In this document: positions 1-11,364 of the stretch, piece after piece
How the letters are laid out: each line of letters starts with the position of its first letter
Position numbering within the stretch: the stretch's first letter is position 1
From: Pseudomonas sp. p1(2021b)
GTDB lineage: Bacteria; Pseudomonadota; Gammaproteobacteria; Pseudomonadales; Pseudomonadaceae
DNA: 64,000 bases
Reading direction: 5' to 3'
Assembly: GCF_020151015.1 (NCBI RefSeq)
Contig: NZ_CP083746.1
Span: 4,121,001-4,185,000 of the forward strand
Translations under genes and position numbers: made by a program
The notes under the pieces: generated by a model
Seen by the model: only the letters and a program-made list of their open reading frames with translations
Database searches by the model: none
What the model was told of the DNA's origin: nothing

Positions 1-172
1 TGAACTCCACCAGAGCGGCGTCGCCGCGCTCGCGCACGGCCTTGATGATGTCGAGCACGCGTTGGTTGACCGCGTCATCGGACACGCTTTCCCAGCTCAG
101 CAGATGATCCAGATGTCGGGCGAAATCCGGATCAGCAGCGTTGAGACGGGCAATTGCAGTGGACACGGTCAT
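1..172 (-). CDS. hisD: Histidinol dehydrogenase, N-terminal part (runs off window)
   Basis: Only the first 57 codons are present; the gene continues beyond base 1. The ATG is at 172-170 and the protein begins MTVSTAIARLNAADPDFARH, which I recognise as the start of pseudomonad HisD. The enzyme makes the last two oxidations of histidine synthesis (L-histidinol to L-histidine, NAD-linked, zinc-dependent, cytoplasmic). It lies directly downstream of hisG on the same strand, the usual hisG-hisD order of Pseudomonas. No catalytic residue falls in the visible part, so identity rests on N-terminal similarity and context. Confidence 0.85.
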   Translation of the reverse strand, partial: MTVSTAIARLNAADPDFARHLDHLLSWESVSDDAVNQRVLDIIKAVRERGDAALVEF

Positions 173-271
173 GGCGAGGGCCTCGTTTTATTGGCGAATG
201 CTCAGGCGCCCTAGGCTACCAGTCCATCCGCGCGGGCACCCGAGAAAGTTGGCTATGACGCGGATAGACGG

Positions 272-290
272 GCGCGACGAGAAGTCGCGC
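272..290 (-). terminator. Small hairpin between hisG and hisD
   Basis: A perfect 7-bp inverted repeat, GCGCGAC / GTCGCGC, with a 5-nt loop lies just after the hisG stop and before hisD. It has no T-run, so it may stabilise or attenuate mRNA rather than terminate. Confidence 0.35.
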
Positions 291-297
291 GCAAAGG

Positions 298-933
298 TCA
301 GCCGCGGTGTCGGGACTCGACGGCCTGGCGCAGGGTGTCGATCAGGCTCTGGATGCGGGCGTGCTGCATTTTCATGGAGGCCTTGTTGACCACCAGGCGC
401 GAGCTGATCGTGGCGATCAGTTCCTGGGGCTCCAGGCCGTTGGCACGCAGGGTGTTGCCGGTGTCGACCACGTCGATGATCTTGTCGGCCAGGCCGATCA
501 GCGGCGCCAGCTCCATCGAGCCGTACAGCTTGATGATATCGACCTGACGGCCCTGTTCGGCGTAGTAACGCTTGGCTACGTTGACGAACTTGGTGGCCAC
601 GCGCAGCCGGCCCTTGGGCTCCGGCGCCCCTACGGCACCTGCGGTCATCAGCTTGCAACGGGCGATCTGCAGGTCCAGGGGCTCGTAGAGGCCCTGGCCG
701 CCGTACTCCATCAGCACGTCCTTGCCGGCCACCCCGAGGTCGGCCGCGCCATGCTCGACATAGGTCGGCACGTCGGTGGCACGCACGATCAGTAGGCGCA
801 CGTCGTCCTGGGTCGTGGGGATGATCAGCTTGCGGCTCTTGTCCGGATTCTCGGTCGGCACGATACCGGCCTCGGCCAGCAATGGCAGGGTATCGTCGAG
901 GATTCGGCCCTTCGATAGCGCGATGGTCAACAT
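298..933 (-). CDS. hisG: ATP phosphoribosyltransferase, short-form catalytic subunit
   Basis: First step of histidine synthesis: ATP plus PRPP gives phosphoribosyl-ATP, in the cytoplasm. The protein has 211 residues, the short HisG form, which lacks the C-terminal regulatory domain and in known species needs HisZ as partner; hisZ is not in this window. The start [19 protein letters not shown] is typical, and the PRPP-binding region is the [13 protein letters not shown] stretch near residues 150-165. It is followed by hisD about 125 nt downstream and preceded by murA on the same strand, a standard pseudomonad order. Confidence 0.95.
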   Translation of the reverse strand: MLTIALSKGRILDDTLPLLAEAGIVPTENPDKSRKLIIPTTQDDVRLLIVRATDVPTYVEHGAADLGVAGKDVLMEYGGQGLYEPLDLQIARCKLMTAGAVGAPEPKGRLRVATKFVNVAKRYYAEQGRQVDIIKLYGSMELAPLIGLADKIIDVVDTGNTLRANGLEPQELIATISSRLVVNKASMKMQHARIQSLIDTLRQAVESRHRG

Positions 934-998
934 GGGAAACGTCGGTCCTTAAGCGGCTACTGCCGGCCAGGTCATGGACCTGGCCGCATTTGATTCGT

Positions 999-1029
999 GT
1001 GTGGGAGCGGGCCTGGCCCGCTTCCACAC
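999..1029. repeat. Hairpin/REP-like element between murA and hisG
   Basis: Two 14-nt arms at 999-1012 and 1016-1029 are inverted repeats with one mismatch that becomes a G-T wobble, and a 3-nt loop. The core GGGAGCGGGC resembles REP palindromes elsewhere in the window. Its place between two co-directional genes suggests mRNA end protection or partial termination. Confidence 0.55.
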
Positions 1030-1047
1030 CCAGCGCCAGTCAGATGA

Positions 1048-2337
<1,290 letters not shown>

Positions 2338-2577
2338 TCAGGTGCGCTCAGCCCAGGCTGCGCTGCTGAAAAATTTCATGGTTACCGCATGGATGCTGCC
2401 ATCGGCGATCCACGGATTCAGGTGAGCATAGATCGCCTGCTGGCGCTTGACCGGGCTCTGGCCGGCCAGCTCGTCGCTGATCACGTTCAACTGGAAGTTG
2501 CAGCCTTCGCCTTCAACTTCGACCCGGGTTCCCGGCAATTTCTCTTCAAGGAAGCTTTTAACTTCTACGGCCTGCAT
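2338..2577 (-). CDS. ibaG: BolA/IbaG-family protein
   Basis: A 79-residue BolA-like protein starting MQAVEVKSFLEEKLPGTRVE at the ATG 2577-2575; a longer upstream reading frame exists but has no support. BolA/IbaG proteins partner with monothiol glutaredoxins in iron-sulfur trafficking and acid or redox responses. The GEGCNFQLNVIS segment near residue 25 supplies a cysteine, and the fold ends with the HAVTMKFFS strand. The gene lies between mlaB and murA, as the yrbA/ibaG gene does in E. coli. Confidence 0.88.
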   Translation of the reverse strand: MQAVEVKSFLEEKLPGTRVEVEGEGCNFQLNVISDELAGQSPVKRQQAIYAHLNPWIADGSIHAVTMKFFSSAAWAERT

Positions 2578-2695
2578 GCTCAACCTCAATCGGCGCCCAG
2601 TGCGCGCGGGTCGGCCATCATACAAAAAAGCCCCTCGCCTGCGAAGCCCATGGTGGGGCCTGCTGACCGAGGGGCCATCCCTTAACGGCGAGCCA

Positions 2696-2998
2696 TCAGC
2701 CCGCCAGCACTTCATCGAGGTCGTAGACCTCGGCAATGTCGCGCATGTCGTCGGGCATGCCGCGCAGCTCCCAGCCCTTGCCGGCGGCCTGGGCGTCACG
2801 GATGAAGCCCAGCAGCAGCGAGAGGCCGACGCTGGTGGAGCGGGCCACGGACGAGCAGTCGAGTACCACCTTCGACTCGCGACAGGCGGCGATCAGTGCC
2901 TTGCCTTCCTTGCGCAGGGCCGGGCCACTGCGGTAGTCCAGCACACCGGCCAGGCGCAGGACGCCCGGCTCGGTCATGGTCACGCCGGTGTCGCTCAT
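2696..2998 (-). CDS. mlaB: STAS-domain protein of the Mla phospholipid transporter
   Basis: A 100-residue cytoplasmic STAS-domain protein that binds the MlaFE ATPase/permease complex and is needed for its stability and activity. The STAS core is visible as the VVLDCSSVARSTSVGLSLLL segment (about residues 44-63), a version of the conserved D-S/T-x-G loop. The chosen ATG at 2998 overlaps the mlaC stop by 4 nt (ATGA), a strong sign of translational coupling. Last gene of mlaFEDCB. Confidence 0.9.
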   Translation of the reverse strand: MSDTGVTMTEPGVLRLAGVLDYRSGPALRKEGKALIAACRESKVVLDCSSVARSTSVGLSLLLGFIRDAQAAGKGWELRGMPDDMRDIAEVYDLDEVLAG

Positions 2999-3648
2999 TT
3001 CACTTCCTTGTCGGGCGATTTGTCGGCAGCTTCCTTGGCCTTGGCCACTTCGCCGGCCCAGCCGTCGATGGTCTTGTCCAGGTCGTTGCCGTTGCGCTGC
3101 ATGGCGTCGGCGAACTGGTCGCGGAACAGCTTGCCGATATTGATGCCGTTGACGATCACGTTGCGCACCTTCCACTCGCCACCGAGCTTGACCAGGGTGT
3201 ACTGCACCGGATAGACAGCGCCGTTGTTGCCGGTGACCTTCATACCGACGCTGGTACGATCGCCTTCTTCACCCTTGGCCGGGTCGACGGTAATGCCCTG
3301 GTTGTTGTACTCGAGCAGCGCATTGCCATAGAACTGCATCAGGCTGCGCTTGAAGTTCTCCTGGAAGCGCTGCATCTGCTCAGGGGTGGCCTTGCGCGAG
3401 TACTTGACGGTCATGATGCTCTTGGAGATGCCATCGGCATCGACCACAGGGCCCAGGATGCGGTTGAGGGCATCGTAGAACGCCTGCGGGTTGCTCTTGT
3501 ACTGCTCCTTGTTGGCCTTCAGGTCCGACAGCAGCTCGCTGGTGGTGCTCTGCACCACGTCACGGGCAGACTGGCCCGGCGCGGCCATGGCCAGCAGGGG
3601 GAAGGCCGCCAGGAGAACCAGCAGGCCGCGTCGCAGGATCGAAATCAT
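2995..3648 (-). CDS. mlaC: Periplasmic phospholipid-binding protein MlaC
   Basis: A 217-residue soluble periplasmic carrier that shuttles phospholipid between MlaA at the outer membrane and MlaD at the inner membrane, keeping the outer leaflet free of phospholipid. The signal peptide is MISILRRGLLVLLAAFPLLAMA with cleavage before APGQ. The rest shows the Tol-Tol/MlaC family pattern, including GVKVTGNNG-like and VRNVIVNGINIGKLFRDQF segments. It starts 9 nt after the end of mlaD and overlaps mlaB by 4 nt. Confidence 0.94.
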   Translation of the reverse strand: MISILRRGLLVLLAAFPLLAMAAPGQSARDVVQSTTSELLSDLKANKEQYKSNPQAFYDALNRILGPVVDADGISKSIMTVKYSRKATPEQMQRFQENFKRSLMQFYGNALLEYNNQGITVDPAKGEEGDRTSVGMKVTGNNGAVYPVQYTLVKLGGEWKVRNVIVNGINIGKLFRDQFADAMQRNGNDLDKTIDGWAGEVAKAKEAADKSPDKEVK

Positions 3649-3657
3649 GGAAACTCC

Positions 3658-4143
3658 TTAATTAGCGGGTTGGGCTTCTTTGGGTTCCTTGCCCACGGTA
3701 TTGAGCAGGAACTTGCCAATCAGATCTTCCAGCACCAGCGCCGACTGGGTGTCATGGATAGTGGAACCATCCTTGAGCACGTCCTCTTCACCGCCCACGC
3801 TGATACCGATGTACTTCTCGCCGAGCAGCCCTGCGGTCAGGATCGAGGCAGTGGAGTCGGTCGGCAGGTTGTCGACGTTCTTGTCCAACTGCAAGGTCAC
3901 CCGACCGGTATAGGAGTCGCGGTCCAGATCGATGGCTGTGACCTTGCCGATGGTCACACCGGCCATGGTCACTTTAGCTCTGACCGTCAAACCGGCGATA
4001 TTGTCGAAGTACGCATAAACTTTATATGTGTCGCTGCTCGGGCTGGCGGACAGCCCGCTGACGCGCAGGGCCAGCAGCAGCAACGCCAGGATCCCGGCCA
4101 GGAGGAACAGGCCGACACCGATTTCCAGGGTGCGGTTTTGCAT
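3658..4143 (-). CDS. mlaD: MCE-domain lipid-transfer protein MlaD
   Basis: A 161-residue inner-membrane-anchored protein. One transmembrane helix lies at about residues 6-28 (IGVGLFLLAGILALLLLALRV) and is followed by one MCE domain (about 38-115, KVYAYFDNIAGLTVRAKVTMAGV). In characterised systems six MlaD chains make a periplasmic ring with a central hydrophobic pore on MlaFEB. The start codon touches the stop of mlaE at 4143. Confidence 0.95.
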   Translation of the reverse strand: MQNRTLEIGVGLFLLAGILALLLLALRVSGLSASPSSDTYKVYAYFDNIAGLTVRAKVTMAGVTIGKVTAIDLDRDSYTGRVTLQLDKNVDNLPTDSTASILTAGLLGEKYIGISVGGEEDVLKDGSTIHDTQSALVLEDLIGKFLLNTVGKEPKEAQPAN

Positions 4144-4940
4144 CAGAAATCTCCAAACATCAAGGCGGTCAGAATAAAGTCCAGACCCAGGACTGCCAAC
4201 GAGGCGTAGACCACGGTCTTGGTGGTGGCACGGCTGATCCCTTCTGAGGTGGGCTCGCAGTCATACCCCTGGAATACGGCGATCCAGGTCACGACGAAGG
4301 CGAACACCAGGCTCTTGACCAGCCCGTTGAGCACGTCGTCGGTAAAGGAAACACTGTTCTGCATGTTGGCCCAGAACGAGCCTTCGTAGACCCCCAGCCA
4401 GTCCACCGCCACCCACGATCCGCCCCAGATGCCGACCACGCTGAAGATCAGCGCCAGCAGCGGCAGCGAGATGAACCCGGCCCACAGGCGCGGGGCGACG
4501 ATGTACTTGAGCGGGTCGACGCCGATCATCTCCAGGCTCGAGAGCTGCTCGGTAGACTTCATGTTGCCGATCTCGGCGGTCAACGCCGAACCCGCGCGGC
4601 CTGCGAACAGCAAGGCGGTGACCACCGGCCCCAGCTCGCGCAGCAGGGTCAGGGCGATCATCTGCCCCACGGCCTGCTCGGAGCCGTACTTGGTGAGGAT
4701 GCTGTAGCCCTGCAGCGACAGCACCATGCCGATGAAGATGCCGGAGACGACGATGATCGCCAGCGACAGCACGCCCACCGCATAGAGCTGCTTGACCAAC
4801 AACTGGAAACTGCCGCCGATGCCGCCACGCCCGCCCAGGGCATGGACCAGGAACAGGCAGGAGCGGCCGAGCACGGCCAGGACATCGATGGCCGCGCGGC
4901 CGAACAGGCGGATACGTTCGAGTACGGATTTTCTGCGCAT
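4143..4940 (-). CDS. mlaE: Mla ABC transporter permease
   Basis: A 265-residue polytopic inner-membrane permease of the MlaE/YrbE family. Conserved stretches include [27 protein letters not shown] and the [25 protein letters not shown] coupling-helix region. The start is placed at the ATG 4940-4938, where TGATG gives a one-base overlap with the mlaF stop; a GTG one codon upstream is possible. It works with the ATPase MlaF, the MCE ring MlaD and the STAS protein MlaB. Confidence 0.95.
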   Translation of the reverse strand: MRRKSVLERIRLFGRAAIDVLAVLGRSCLFLVHALGGRGGIGGSFQLLVKQLYAVGVLSLAIIVVSGIFIGMVLSLQGYSILTKYGSEQAVGQMIALTLLRELGPVVTALLFAGRAGSALTAEIGNMKSTEQLSSLEMIGVDPLKYIVAPRLWAGFISLPLLALIFSVVGIWGGSWVAVDWLGVYEGSFWANMQNSVSFTDDVLNGLVKSLVFAFVVTWIAVFQGYDCEPTSEGISRATTKTVVYASLAVLGLDFILTALMFGDF

Positions 4941-5749
4941 CACCGCGCTCCCAGCAGGTCGGCGCGATAGTCAGGCGCAGGGAAGTGGAAAGGCACCGGG
5001 CCGTCCGGGTCGCCCTTCATGAACTGGCGGATGCGCGGGTTGTCCGAGCCCATCAGCTCGTCGGGCGTGCCCTGCCCCAGCACCTGGCCATCCCCCACCA
5101 CATAGATATAGTCGGCGATGCTCGCGGTCTCGGCCAGGTCGTGGGACACCACGATGCTGGTGATGCCCAGGGCATCGTTGAGCAGGCGGATCAGGCGCAC
5201 GAGCACACCCATGGCGATCGGGTCCTGGCCGACGAACGGTTCGTCGTACATGAGAATCTGCGGGTCCAGCGCGATGGCGCGGGCCAACGCCACGCGGCGC
5301 TTCATGCCGCCGGACAGTTCGTCCGGCATCAGGTCGATGGCCCCGCGCAGGCCCACGGCCTGCAGCTTCATCAGGACGATGTCGCGGATCATCTCGTCCG
5401 ACAGCTGGGTATGGACCCGCAGTGGGAAGGCGACGTTCTCGAACACATCGAGATCGGTGAACAGGGCGCCGCTCTGGAACAGCACGCCCATCTGCTTGCG
5501 CGCATCGAACAGGTCGCCCCGCGACAGGCTCGGCAGGTTCTGCCCAGCGACCCAGACTTCGCCGGCCGAAGGGCGCAACTGTGCGCCCATCAGGCGCAGC
5601 AGCGTGGTCTTGCCGCACCCGGAAGGCCCCATGATGCCAGTGACCTTGCCACGGGGGATGCGTATGTCCACATTGCTGAAAATGCTGCGCGAACCGCGCT
5701 TGAAGGTGACACCCTTCAACTCGACCGCGTAGGCGCTATCCACACTCAT
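4940..5749 (-). CDS. mlaF: Mla ABC transporter ATP-binding protein
   Basis: A 269-residue ABC ATPase powering phospholipid transport. Walker A is GPSGCGKTT (residues 41-49), the signature is [15 protein letters not shown], and Walker B is [12 protein letters not shown]. First gene of the mla operon, with its start facing kdsD across a 232-nt divergent region. Name and role follow from the unbroken mlaFEDCB order. Confidence 0.95.
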   Translation of the reverse strand: MSVDSAYAVELKGVTFKRGSRSIFSNVDIRIPRGKVTGIMGPSGCGKTTLLRLMGAQLRPSAGEVWVAGQNLPSLSRGDLFDARKQMGVLFQSGALFTDLDVFENVAFPLRVHTQLSDEMIRDIVLMKLQAVGLRGAIDLMPDELSGGMKRRVALARAIALDPQILMYDEPFVGQDPIAMGVLVRLIRLLNDALGITSIVVSHDLAETASIADYIYVVGDGQVLGQGTPDELMGSDNPRIRQFMKGDPDGPVPFHFPAPDYRADLLGAR

Positions 5750-5943
5750 CTAGACTCCTTGCGATGCAGCCTCGTCTCAATGGACGCCTGCCCTCTTCGT
5801 GAAGGCACACGCGCCACCGGCGGGCCGAATAGCGGCGAACTATAGCACCGCTGCAACGCGCGCCCCAAGGCCATCACGCAGGCTGTTCAGGTCAACGACA
5901 GCCAGTACGACAATCGATGGATGAGCCTTTCGCACATTGCAGC

Positions 5944-5949
5944 TATAAT
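5944..5949 (+). promoter_or_regulatory. Candidate -10 box for the kdsD-lpt operon
   Basis: A perfect TATAAT lies 32 nt before the kdsD ATG, in the divergent mlaF/kdsD region. No good -35 hexamer lies at the proper distance, so this is a probable but incomplete sigma-70 promoter. Confidence 0.45.
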
Positions 5950-5981
5950 CGGCGCCTTTTTATCAGACATTGCTTTTCGAC

Positions 5982-6959
5982 ATGAGCCAATCCAGCGAGC
6001 TGATCCAATCCGCCCAGCGCACCCTGCGCCTGGAACTCGAAGCCGTAGAGGGCCTGCTGCCGCGCATCGACGACAACTTCGTCAAGGCCTGCGAGCTGAT
6101 CCTGGCCAGCACGGGCCGGGTCGTCGTGCTCGGCATGGGCAAGTCGGGCCACATCGGCAACAAGATCGCCGCGACCCTGGCCAGCACCGGCACGCCGGCG
6201 TTCTTCGTGCACCCGGCCGAAGCCAGCCACGGCGACATGGGCATGATCACCCGCGATGACGTCATCCTGGCCCTGTCCAACTCCGGCAGCACCGCCGAGA
6301 TCGTCACCCTGTTGCCGCTGATCAAGCGCCTGGGCATCCAGATGATCAGCCTCACCGGCAACCCCGACTCGCCCCTGGCCCAGGCCGCCGAGGTCAACCT
6401 CGACGCCAGTGTCGCTCAGGAAGCCTGCCCGCTGAACTTGGCACCCACATCCTCCACCACCGCGGCTCTGGTCCTGGGCGACGCCCTGGCCATCGCACTG
6501 CTCGAGGCACGCGGCTTCACCGCCGAGGACTTCGCCTTCTCCCACCCCGGCGGTGCCCTGGGCCGTCGCCTGCTGCTGAAGGTGGAAAACGTCATGCACA
6601 CCGGCGAGGCGCTGCCCATCGTGCAGCGTGGCACCCTGCTCAAGGACGCCCTGGTGGAGATGTCGCGCAAGAGCCTGGTCGGCATGACCGTGGTGCTGGA
6701 AGCCGACGGCCGCCTGGCCGGCGTGTTCACCGACGGCGACCTGCGCCGCGCCCTGGAGCGCAACATCGATGTGCACAAGACCATCATCGACCAGGTGATG
6801 ACCGTGCACGGCAAGACCGCACGTGCCGAGATGCTCGCCGCCGAGGCCCTGCGCATCATGGAAGACAACAAGATCAACGCACTGGTGGTGGTCGACCAGA
6901 ACGACCGCCCGACCGGCGCCCTGAACATGCACGACCTGCTGCGCGCAGGCGTGATGTGA
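5982..6959 (+). CDS. kdsD: Arabinose-5-phosphate isomerase (Kdo pathway)
   Basis: Converts D-ribulose 5-phosphate to D-arabinose 5-phosphate, the entry to Kdo for LPS. It has 325 residues from the ATG at 5982; a TTG four codons upstream is in frame but less likely. A SIS sugar-isomerase domain occupies about residues 40-175 (GKSGHIGNKIAATLASTGTPAFFVHPAEA is split over its first strands), then two CBS domains fill about 205-325, starting after HPGGALGRRLLLKV. The stop overlaps the first possible kdsC codon; the two enzymes act in one pathway. Confidence 0.95.
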   Translation: MSQSSELIQSAQRTLRLELEAVEGLLPRIDDNFVKACELILASTGRVVVLGMGKSGHIGNKIAATLASTGTPAFFVHPAEASHGDMGMITRDDVILALSNSGSTAEIVTLLPLIKRLGIQMISLTGNPDSPLAQAAEVNLDASVAQEACPLNLAPTSSTTAALVLGDALAIALLEARGFTAEDFAFSHPGGALGRRLLLKVENVMHTGEALPIVQRGTLLKDALVEMSRKSLVGMTVVLEADGRLAGVFTDGDLRRALERNIDVHKTIIDQVMTVHGKTARAEMLAAEALRIMEDNKINALVVVDQNDRPTGALNMHDLLRAGVM

Positions 6960-6973
6960 TGGAGGACAACACG

Positions 6974-7498
6974 ATGAACCCGGATCTGCTGCAACGCGGC
7001 AAGGCCATCAAGCTGGCGGTCTTCGACGTCGACGGCGTGCTCACCGACGGGCGCCTGTACTTCCTCGAGGACGGCAGCGAGTTCAAGACCTTCAACACCC
7101 TCGACGGACATGGCATCAAGATGCTCATGGCCTCGGGCGTGACCACCGCGATCATCAGCGGGCGCAAGACCCCGGTGGTCGAACGCCGGGCGCGCAACCT
7201 CGGCATCCCGCACCTGTTCCAGGGCCGCGAGGACAAACTTGTGGTGCTCGACGGCCTGCTGGCCGAACTGGGCCTAAGCTATGAACAGGTCGCCTACCTG
7301 GGCGACGACCTGCCCGACCTGCCGGTGATCCGCCGCGTGGGCCTGGGCATGGCAGTGGCCAGCGCTGCACCGTTCGTTCGCCAGCATGCCCATGGCGTGA
7401 CCCAGGCGCGCGGCGGCGAAGGCGCAGCGCGCGAATTCTGTGAATTGATCATGCAGGCCCAGGGCAACCTGGACGCTGCCAACGCCAACTACCTCTAA
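6974..7498 (+). CDS. kdsC: Kdo-8-phosphate phosphatase
   Basis: HAD-superfamily phosphatase giving free Kdo. The start is set at ATG 6974 because GGAGG lies 8 nt upstream; an in-frame ATG at 6959 overlaps the kdsD stop and would place that Shine-Dalgarno inside the gene. This gives 174 residues, the usual length for this small tetrameric HAD class without a cap domain. Motif I is FDVDGVLTDG with Asp18 and Asp20; the later GDDLPDLPVI is motif IV. Confidence 0.94.
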   Translation: MNPDLLQRGKAIKLAVFDVDGVLTDGRLYFLEDGSEFKTFNTLDGHGIKMLMASGVTTAIISGRKTPVVERRARNLGIPHLFQGREDKLVVLDGLLAELGLSYEQVAYLGDDLPDLPVIRRVGLGMAVASAAPFVRQHAHGVTQARGGEGAAREFCELIMQAQGNLDAANANYL

Positions 7499-7506
7499 GG
7501 CCGCAC

Positions 7507-8079
7507 ATGTTCAGCAAGAAAGCCCGAAATATCGTGCTGCTCGGTGCGATCGCCGCACTGCTGGTGGCGGTCGGCTACTGGAACATCAGCCCCGAGAGCT
7601 TCCTCGACAAGCCCGTGGCCCAGGTCGACGAAAGCGCCATCGACTACTACGCGATCAACGCCCACAGCGTGCAGTTCATGCCAGACGGCAAGATGCAGTA
7701 CGAGATGACCGCCGACAAGGTCGAGCACCTCAAGGCCAGCGAAGTCTCCCTGCTGACCAAGCCCGACCTGCACCTGTACCGCGGTACCCAGTACCCGTGG
7801 CACGTGCAGAGCGAGCGCGCCGAGGTCAACCCGGACGGTACCGAGGTCGAGCTCATCGAGAAGGTCCGCGTGGCCCGTACCGATGAAAAGCAGCGCGAAA
7901 TGATCGTCACCACGTCCCGCATGACCGTGTTCCCGCAGAAGCAATATGCGCAGACCGAGCAAGCCGTTAGAATCGACGGCGCCGGTGGGACCACTACGGG
8001 CAAAGGAATGAAAGCGTATTTGAAAGACGGCAGGATGGACCTGCTGTCCAACGTAAGAGGACAGTATGAGGCTCGTTAA
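7507..8079 (+). CDS. lptC: LPS export bitopic membrane protein LptC
   Basis: A 190-residue protein with one N-terminal transmembrane helix (about residues 9-25, NIVLLGAIAALLVAVGYW) and a periplasmic beta-jellyroll domain that receives LPS from LptB2FG and passes it to LptA. It starts 8 nt after kdsC and overlaps lptA by 14 nt, so the four genes are likely coupled. Confidence 0.94.
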   Translation: MFSKKARNIVLLGAIAALLVAVGYWNISPESFLDKPVAQVDESAIDYYAINAHSVQFMPDGKMQYEMTADKVEHLKASEVSLLTKPDLHLYRGTQYPWHVQSERAEVNPDGTEVELIEKVRVARTDEKQREMIVTTSRMTVFPQKQYAQTEQAVRIDGAGGTTTGKGMKAYLKDGRMDLLSNVRGQYEAR

Positions 8080-8590
8080 AACCCTCCCCTTTTTGCTCAG
8101 CCTGAGCGCGGCACTGGGAAGCGCGAGCGCCTTGGCCCTGCCCAACGATCGTGACCAGCCTATCCGCATCCAGGCCGACAACGCTCACCTGGACGACAAG
8201 CAAGGCGTAGCCACCTATACCGGCGACGTGATCATCACCCAGGGCTCGATGATGATCAAAGGCAACACCGTGACCATCACCCGCGCCGCCTCCGGCGATA
8301 TCGACGTGGTCACCTCGGTGGGCAACCTGGCGTACTTCGAGCAGCAGCAGAGCGCTGCCAAGCCCGACAAGATGAAAGGCTGGGCCGTGACCATCCAGTA
8401 CCAGGCGCAGAAGGACATGGTGATCCTCACCGACCGCGCCAAGGTCGAGAACGAAGGCAACACCACCGAAGGCGAGAAGATCGTCTACAACACCAAGACC
8501 CAGGTGGCTACCGCCGGTCGCGGTGGCAATGTGACCTCACCCCGTCAGCGCATCGACATGGTGATTCAGCCGAAGAAGAAGGCCGAGTAA
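8066..8590 (+). CDS. lptA: Periplasmic LPS-bridge protein LptA
   Basis: A 174-residue periplasmic protein that polymerises into the bridge carrying LPS to the outer membrane. The signal peptide is MRLVKTLPFLLSLSAALGSA with likely cleavage near SALA/LPND. The OstA/LptA jellyroll starts with PIRIQADNAHLDDKQGVATYTGDV and continues to the basic tail QPKKKAE. The stop TAA is directly followed by the lptB ATG with no intervening base. Confidence 0.95.
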   Translation: MRLVKTLPFLLSLSAALGSASALALPNDRDQPIRIQADNAHLDDKQGVATYTGDVIITQGSMMIKGNTVTITRAASGDIDVVTSVGNLAYFEQQQSAAKPDKMKGWAVTIQYQAQKDMVILTDRAKVENEGNTTEGEKIVYNTKTQVATAGRGGNVTSPRQRIDMVIQPKKKAE

Positions 8591-9316
<726 letters not shown>

Positions 9317-9349
9317 GCCCGGAGTCTGCCCGGGGCACTGCCGCAAAGG

Positions 9350-9377
9350 TTGCAGTGCTCTAGGCAAACGCTACAAT
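9350..9377 (+). promoter_or_regulatory. Candidate sigma-70 promoter for rpoN
   Basis: TTGCAG (9350-9355) and TACAAT (9372-9377) are separated by 16 nt in the 156-nt lptB-rpoN gap, 95 nt before the rpoN ATG. Both are close to consensus. It suggests rpoN and the genes after it can be expressed apart from the lpt genes. Confidence 0.5.
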
Positions 9378-9472
9378 TTCAGGCATATAACTTGCTTAAA
9401 ATTGGCGCCCCGGCGCCCTTCGTGTAGTGGATGGCGCATGCGCGCCGGCGAACAAGGTATTAAGCCCCAGCC

Positions 9473-10966
9473 ATGAAACCATCGCTCGTCCTAAAAATGG
9501 GCCAGCAACTGACGATGACACCGCAGTTGCAACAGGCCATCCGTCTGCTCCAGCTCTCTACCCTGGACCTTCAACAGGAAATTCAGGAAGCGCTGGAATC
9601 CAACCCGATGCTCGAACGTCAGGAAGACGGCGACGACTTCGACAACAGCGACCCCATGGCCGACAACGCCGAGAGCAAGCCGGTCGCCGAAGCCCAGGAC
9701 AACAGCTTCCAGGAAAGCACGGCCAGCGCCGAAACCCTGGAAGAAGGCGAATGGAACGAGCGCATCCCCAACGAACTGCCCGTCGACACGGCCTGGGAAG
9801 ACATCTACCAGACCAGCGCCAGCAGCCTGCCGGCCAGCGATGACGACGAGTGGGACTTCACTACCCGTACCTCCACCGGCGAGAGCCTGCAAAGCCACCT
9901 GCTGTGGCAGTTGAACCTGGCACCGATGTCCGACACCGACCGGCTCATTGCCGTGACCCTGATCGACAGCATCAACGGCCAGGGCTACCTGGAGGACAGC
10001 CTCGAGGAAATCTGCGCAGGCTTCGACCCCGAGCTGGATATCGAGCTGGATGAAGTGGAAGCCGTACTGCACCGCATCCAGCAGTTCGAGCCTGCCGGCA
10101 TCGGCGCACGCAACCTCGGCGAATGCCTGCTGCTGCAGCTGCGCCAGCTGCCGGCCGACACCCCATGGATGGCCGAAGCCCAGCGCCTGGTCAGCGACTT
10201 CATCGACCTGCTCGGCAGCCGCGACTACAGCCAGCTGATGCGGCGCATGAAGCTCAAGGAAGATGAGCTGCGCCAGGTCATCGAGCTGGTACAGAGCCTC
10301 AACCCGCGCCCGGGCTCGCAGATCGAATCCAGCGAACCGGAATACGTGGTACCCGACGTCATCGTGCGCAAGGACAACGACCGCTGGCTGGTGGAGCTCA
10401 ACCAGGAAGCGATCCCGCGCCTGCGGGTCAACCCGCAATACGCAGGTTTCGTCCGCCGCGCCGACACCAGCGCCGACAACACCTTCATGCGCAACCAGTT
10501 GCAGGAGGCACGCTGGTTCATCAAGAGCCTGCAGAGCCGCAACGAGACGCTGATGAAGGTCGCCACCCAGATCGTCGAGCACCAGCGCGGCTTCCTCGAC
10601 CAGGGCGACGAGGCGATGAAGCCGTTGGTGCTACACGACATCGCCGAGGCGGTCGGCATGCACGAATCGACCATTTCCCGGGTCACCACGCAGAAATACA
10701 TGCATACCCCGCGTGGCATCTATGAATTGAAATACTTTTTCTCGAGCCATGTGAGCACCTCCGAAGGCGGTGAATGCTCGTCTACGGCGATCCGCGCGAT
10801 CATCAAGAAACTGGTTGCGGCGGAAAATCAGAAAAAGCCATTGAGTGACAGCAAGATCGCTGGTTTACTGGAGGCACAAGGCATCCAGGTAGCCCGTCGC
10901 ACCGTCGCCAAGTACCGCGAGTCCCTCGGCATCGCACCGTCGAGCGAGCGCAAGCGACTGATGTAG
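9473..10966 (+). CDS. rpoN: RNA polymerase sigma-54 factor
   Basis: A 497-residue sigma-54. Region I is the Q/L-rich activator-response segment ([22 protein letters not shown] at residues 5-26), region II is acidic (about 50-110), and the core-binding and DNA-binding region III follows. The HTH is near [18 protein letters not shown] and the RpoN box is [10 protein letters not shown] near the C-terminus. It directs nitrogen, motility and carbon genes from -24/-12 promoters with enhancer-binding proteins. It heads the conserved rpoN-hpf-ptsN-rapZ-ptsO cluster. Confidence 0.98.
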   Translation: MKPSLVLKMGQQLTMTPQLQQAIRLLQLSTLDLQQEIQEALESNPMLERQEDGDDFDNSDPMADNAESKPVAEAQDNSFQESTASAETLEEGEWNERIPNELPVDTAWEDIYQTSASSLPASDDDEWDFTTRTSTGESLQSHLLWQLNLAPMSDTDRLIAVTLIDSINGQGYLEDSLEEICAGFDPELDIELDEVEAVLHRIQQFEPAGIGARNLGECLLLQLRQLPADTPWMAEAQRLVSDFIDLLGSRDYSQLMRRMKLKEDELRQVIELVQSLNPRPGSQIESSEPEYVVPDVIVRKDNDRWLVELNQEAIPRLRVNPQYAGFVRRADTSADNTFMRNQLQEARWFIKSLQSRNETLMKVATQIVEHQRGFLDQGDEAMKPLVLHDIAEAVGMHESTISRVTTQKYMHTPRGIYELKYFFSSHVSTSEGGECSSTAIRAIIKKLVAAENQKKPLSDSKIAGLLEAQGIQVARRTVAKYRESLGIAPSSERKRLM

Positions 10967-11043
10967 CCCCTGGCTGTGCCATAGCGTTTCAGTGGCAGGT
11001 GCAATACCTGCCCTTTATGCACGGGCAACAAAGGAGAAGCTGT

Positions 11044-11352
11044 ATGCAAGTCAACATCAGTGGACAGCATGTAGAAGTCACCCAACCACTGCGTGAGTAC
11101 GTACTCGAGAAGCTCGCCCGGGTGGAAGGACATTTCGACAAGATCACCAATGTCACGGTGATCATGAAAGTCGAGAAACTGCAGCAGAAGGTCGAGGCCA
11201 CGCTCCAGATTCCCGGCGGAGAAGTGGTTGCCAACGCCGAACACCAAGACATGTATGCAGCGATCGATGCCCTGGCTGACAAGCTCGACCGCCAACTGAA
11301 AAAACACAAGGAAAAACAGCAAAGCCTGCTGCAAGGTGCAGCCGCCCGCTGA
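11044..11352 (+). CDS. hpf: Ribosome hibernation promoting factor, short form
   Basis: A 102-residue short HPF/YfiA-type protein that binds the 30S decoding region and supports 100S dimers in stationary phase. The ATG at 11044 is preceded by AAAGGAG at a good distance; an earlier in-frame start lacks this. Visible features are the MQVNISGQHVEVTQPLREYV start and the Lys-rich helix near residues 85-95. It lies 77 nt after rpoN and 12 nt before ptsN. Confidence 0.95.
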   Translation: MQVNISGQHVEVTQPLREYVLEKLARVEGHFDKITNVTVIMKVEKLQQKVEATLQIPGGEVVANAEHQDMYAAIDALADKLDRQLKKHKEKQQSLLQGAAAR

Positions 11353-11364
11353 TCCCTCTCATCC

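Noticed and set aside
9317..9472. Sigma-54 (-24/-12) promoter near rpoN or other genes
   Set aside because: No GG-N10-GC with the TGGCAC/TTGCA context was convincing in this or other intergenic regions.
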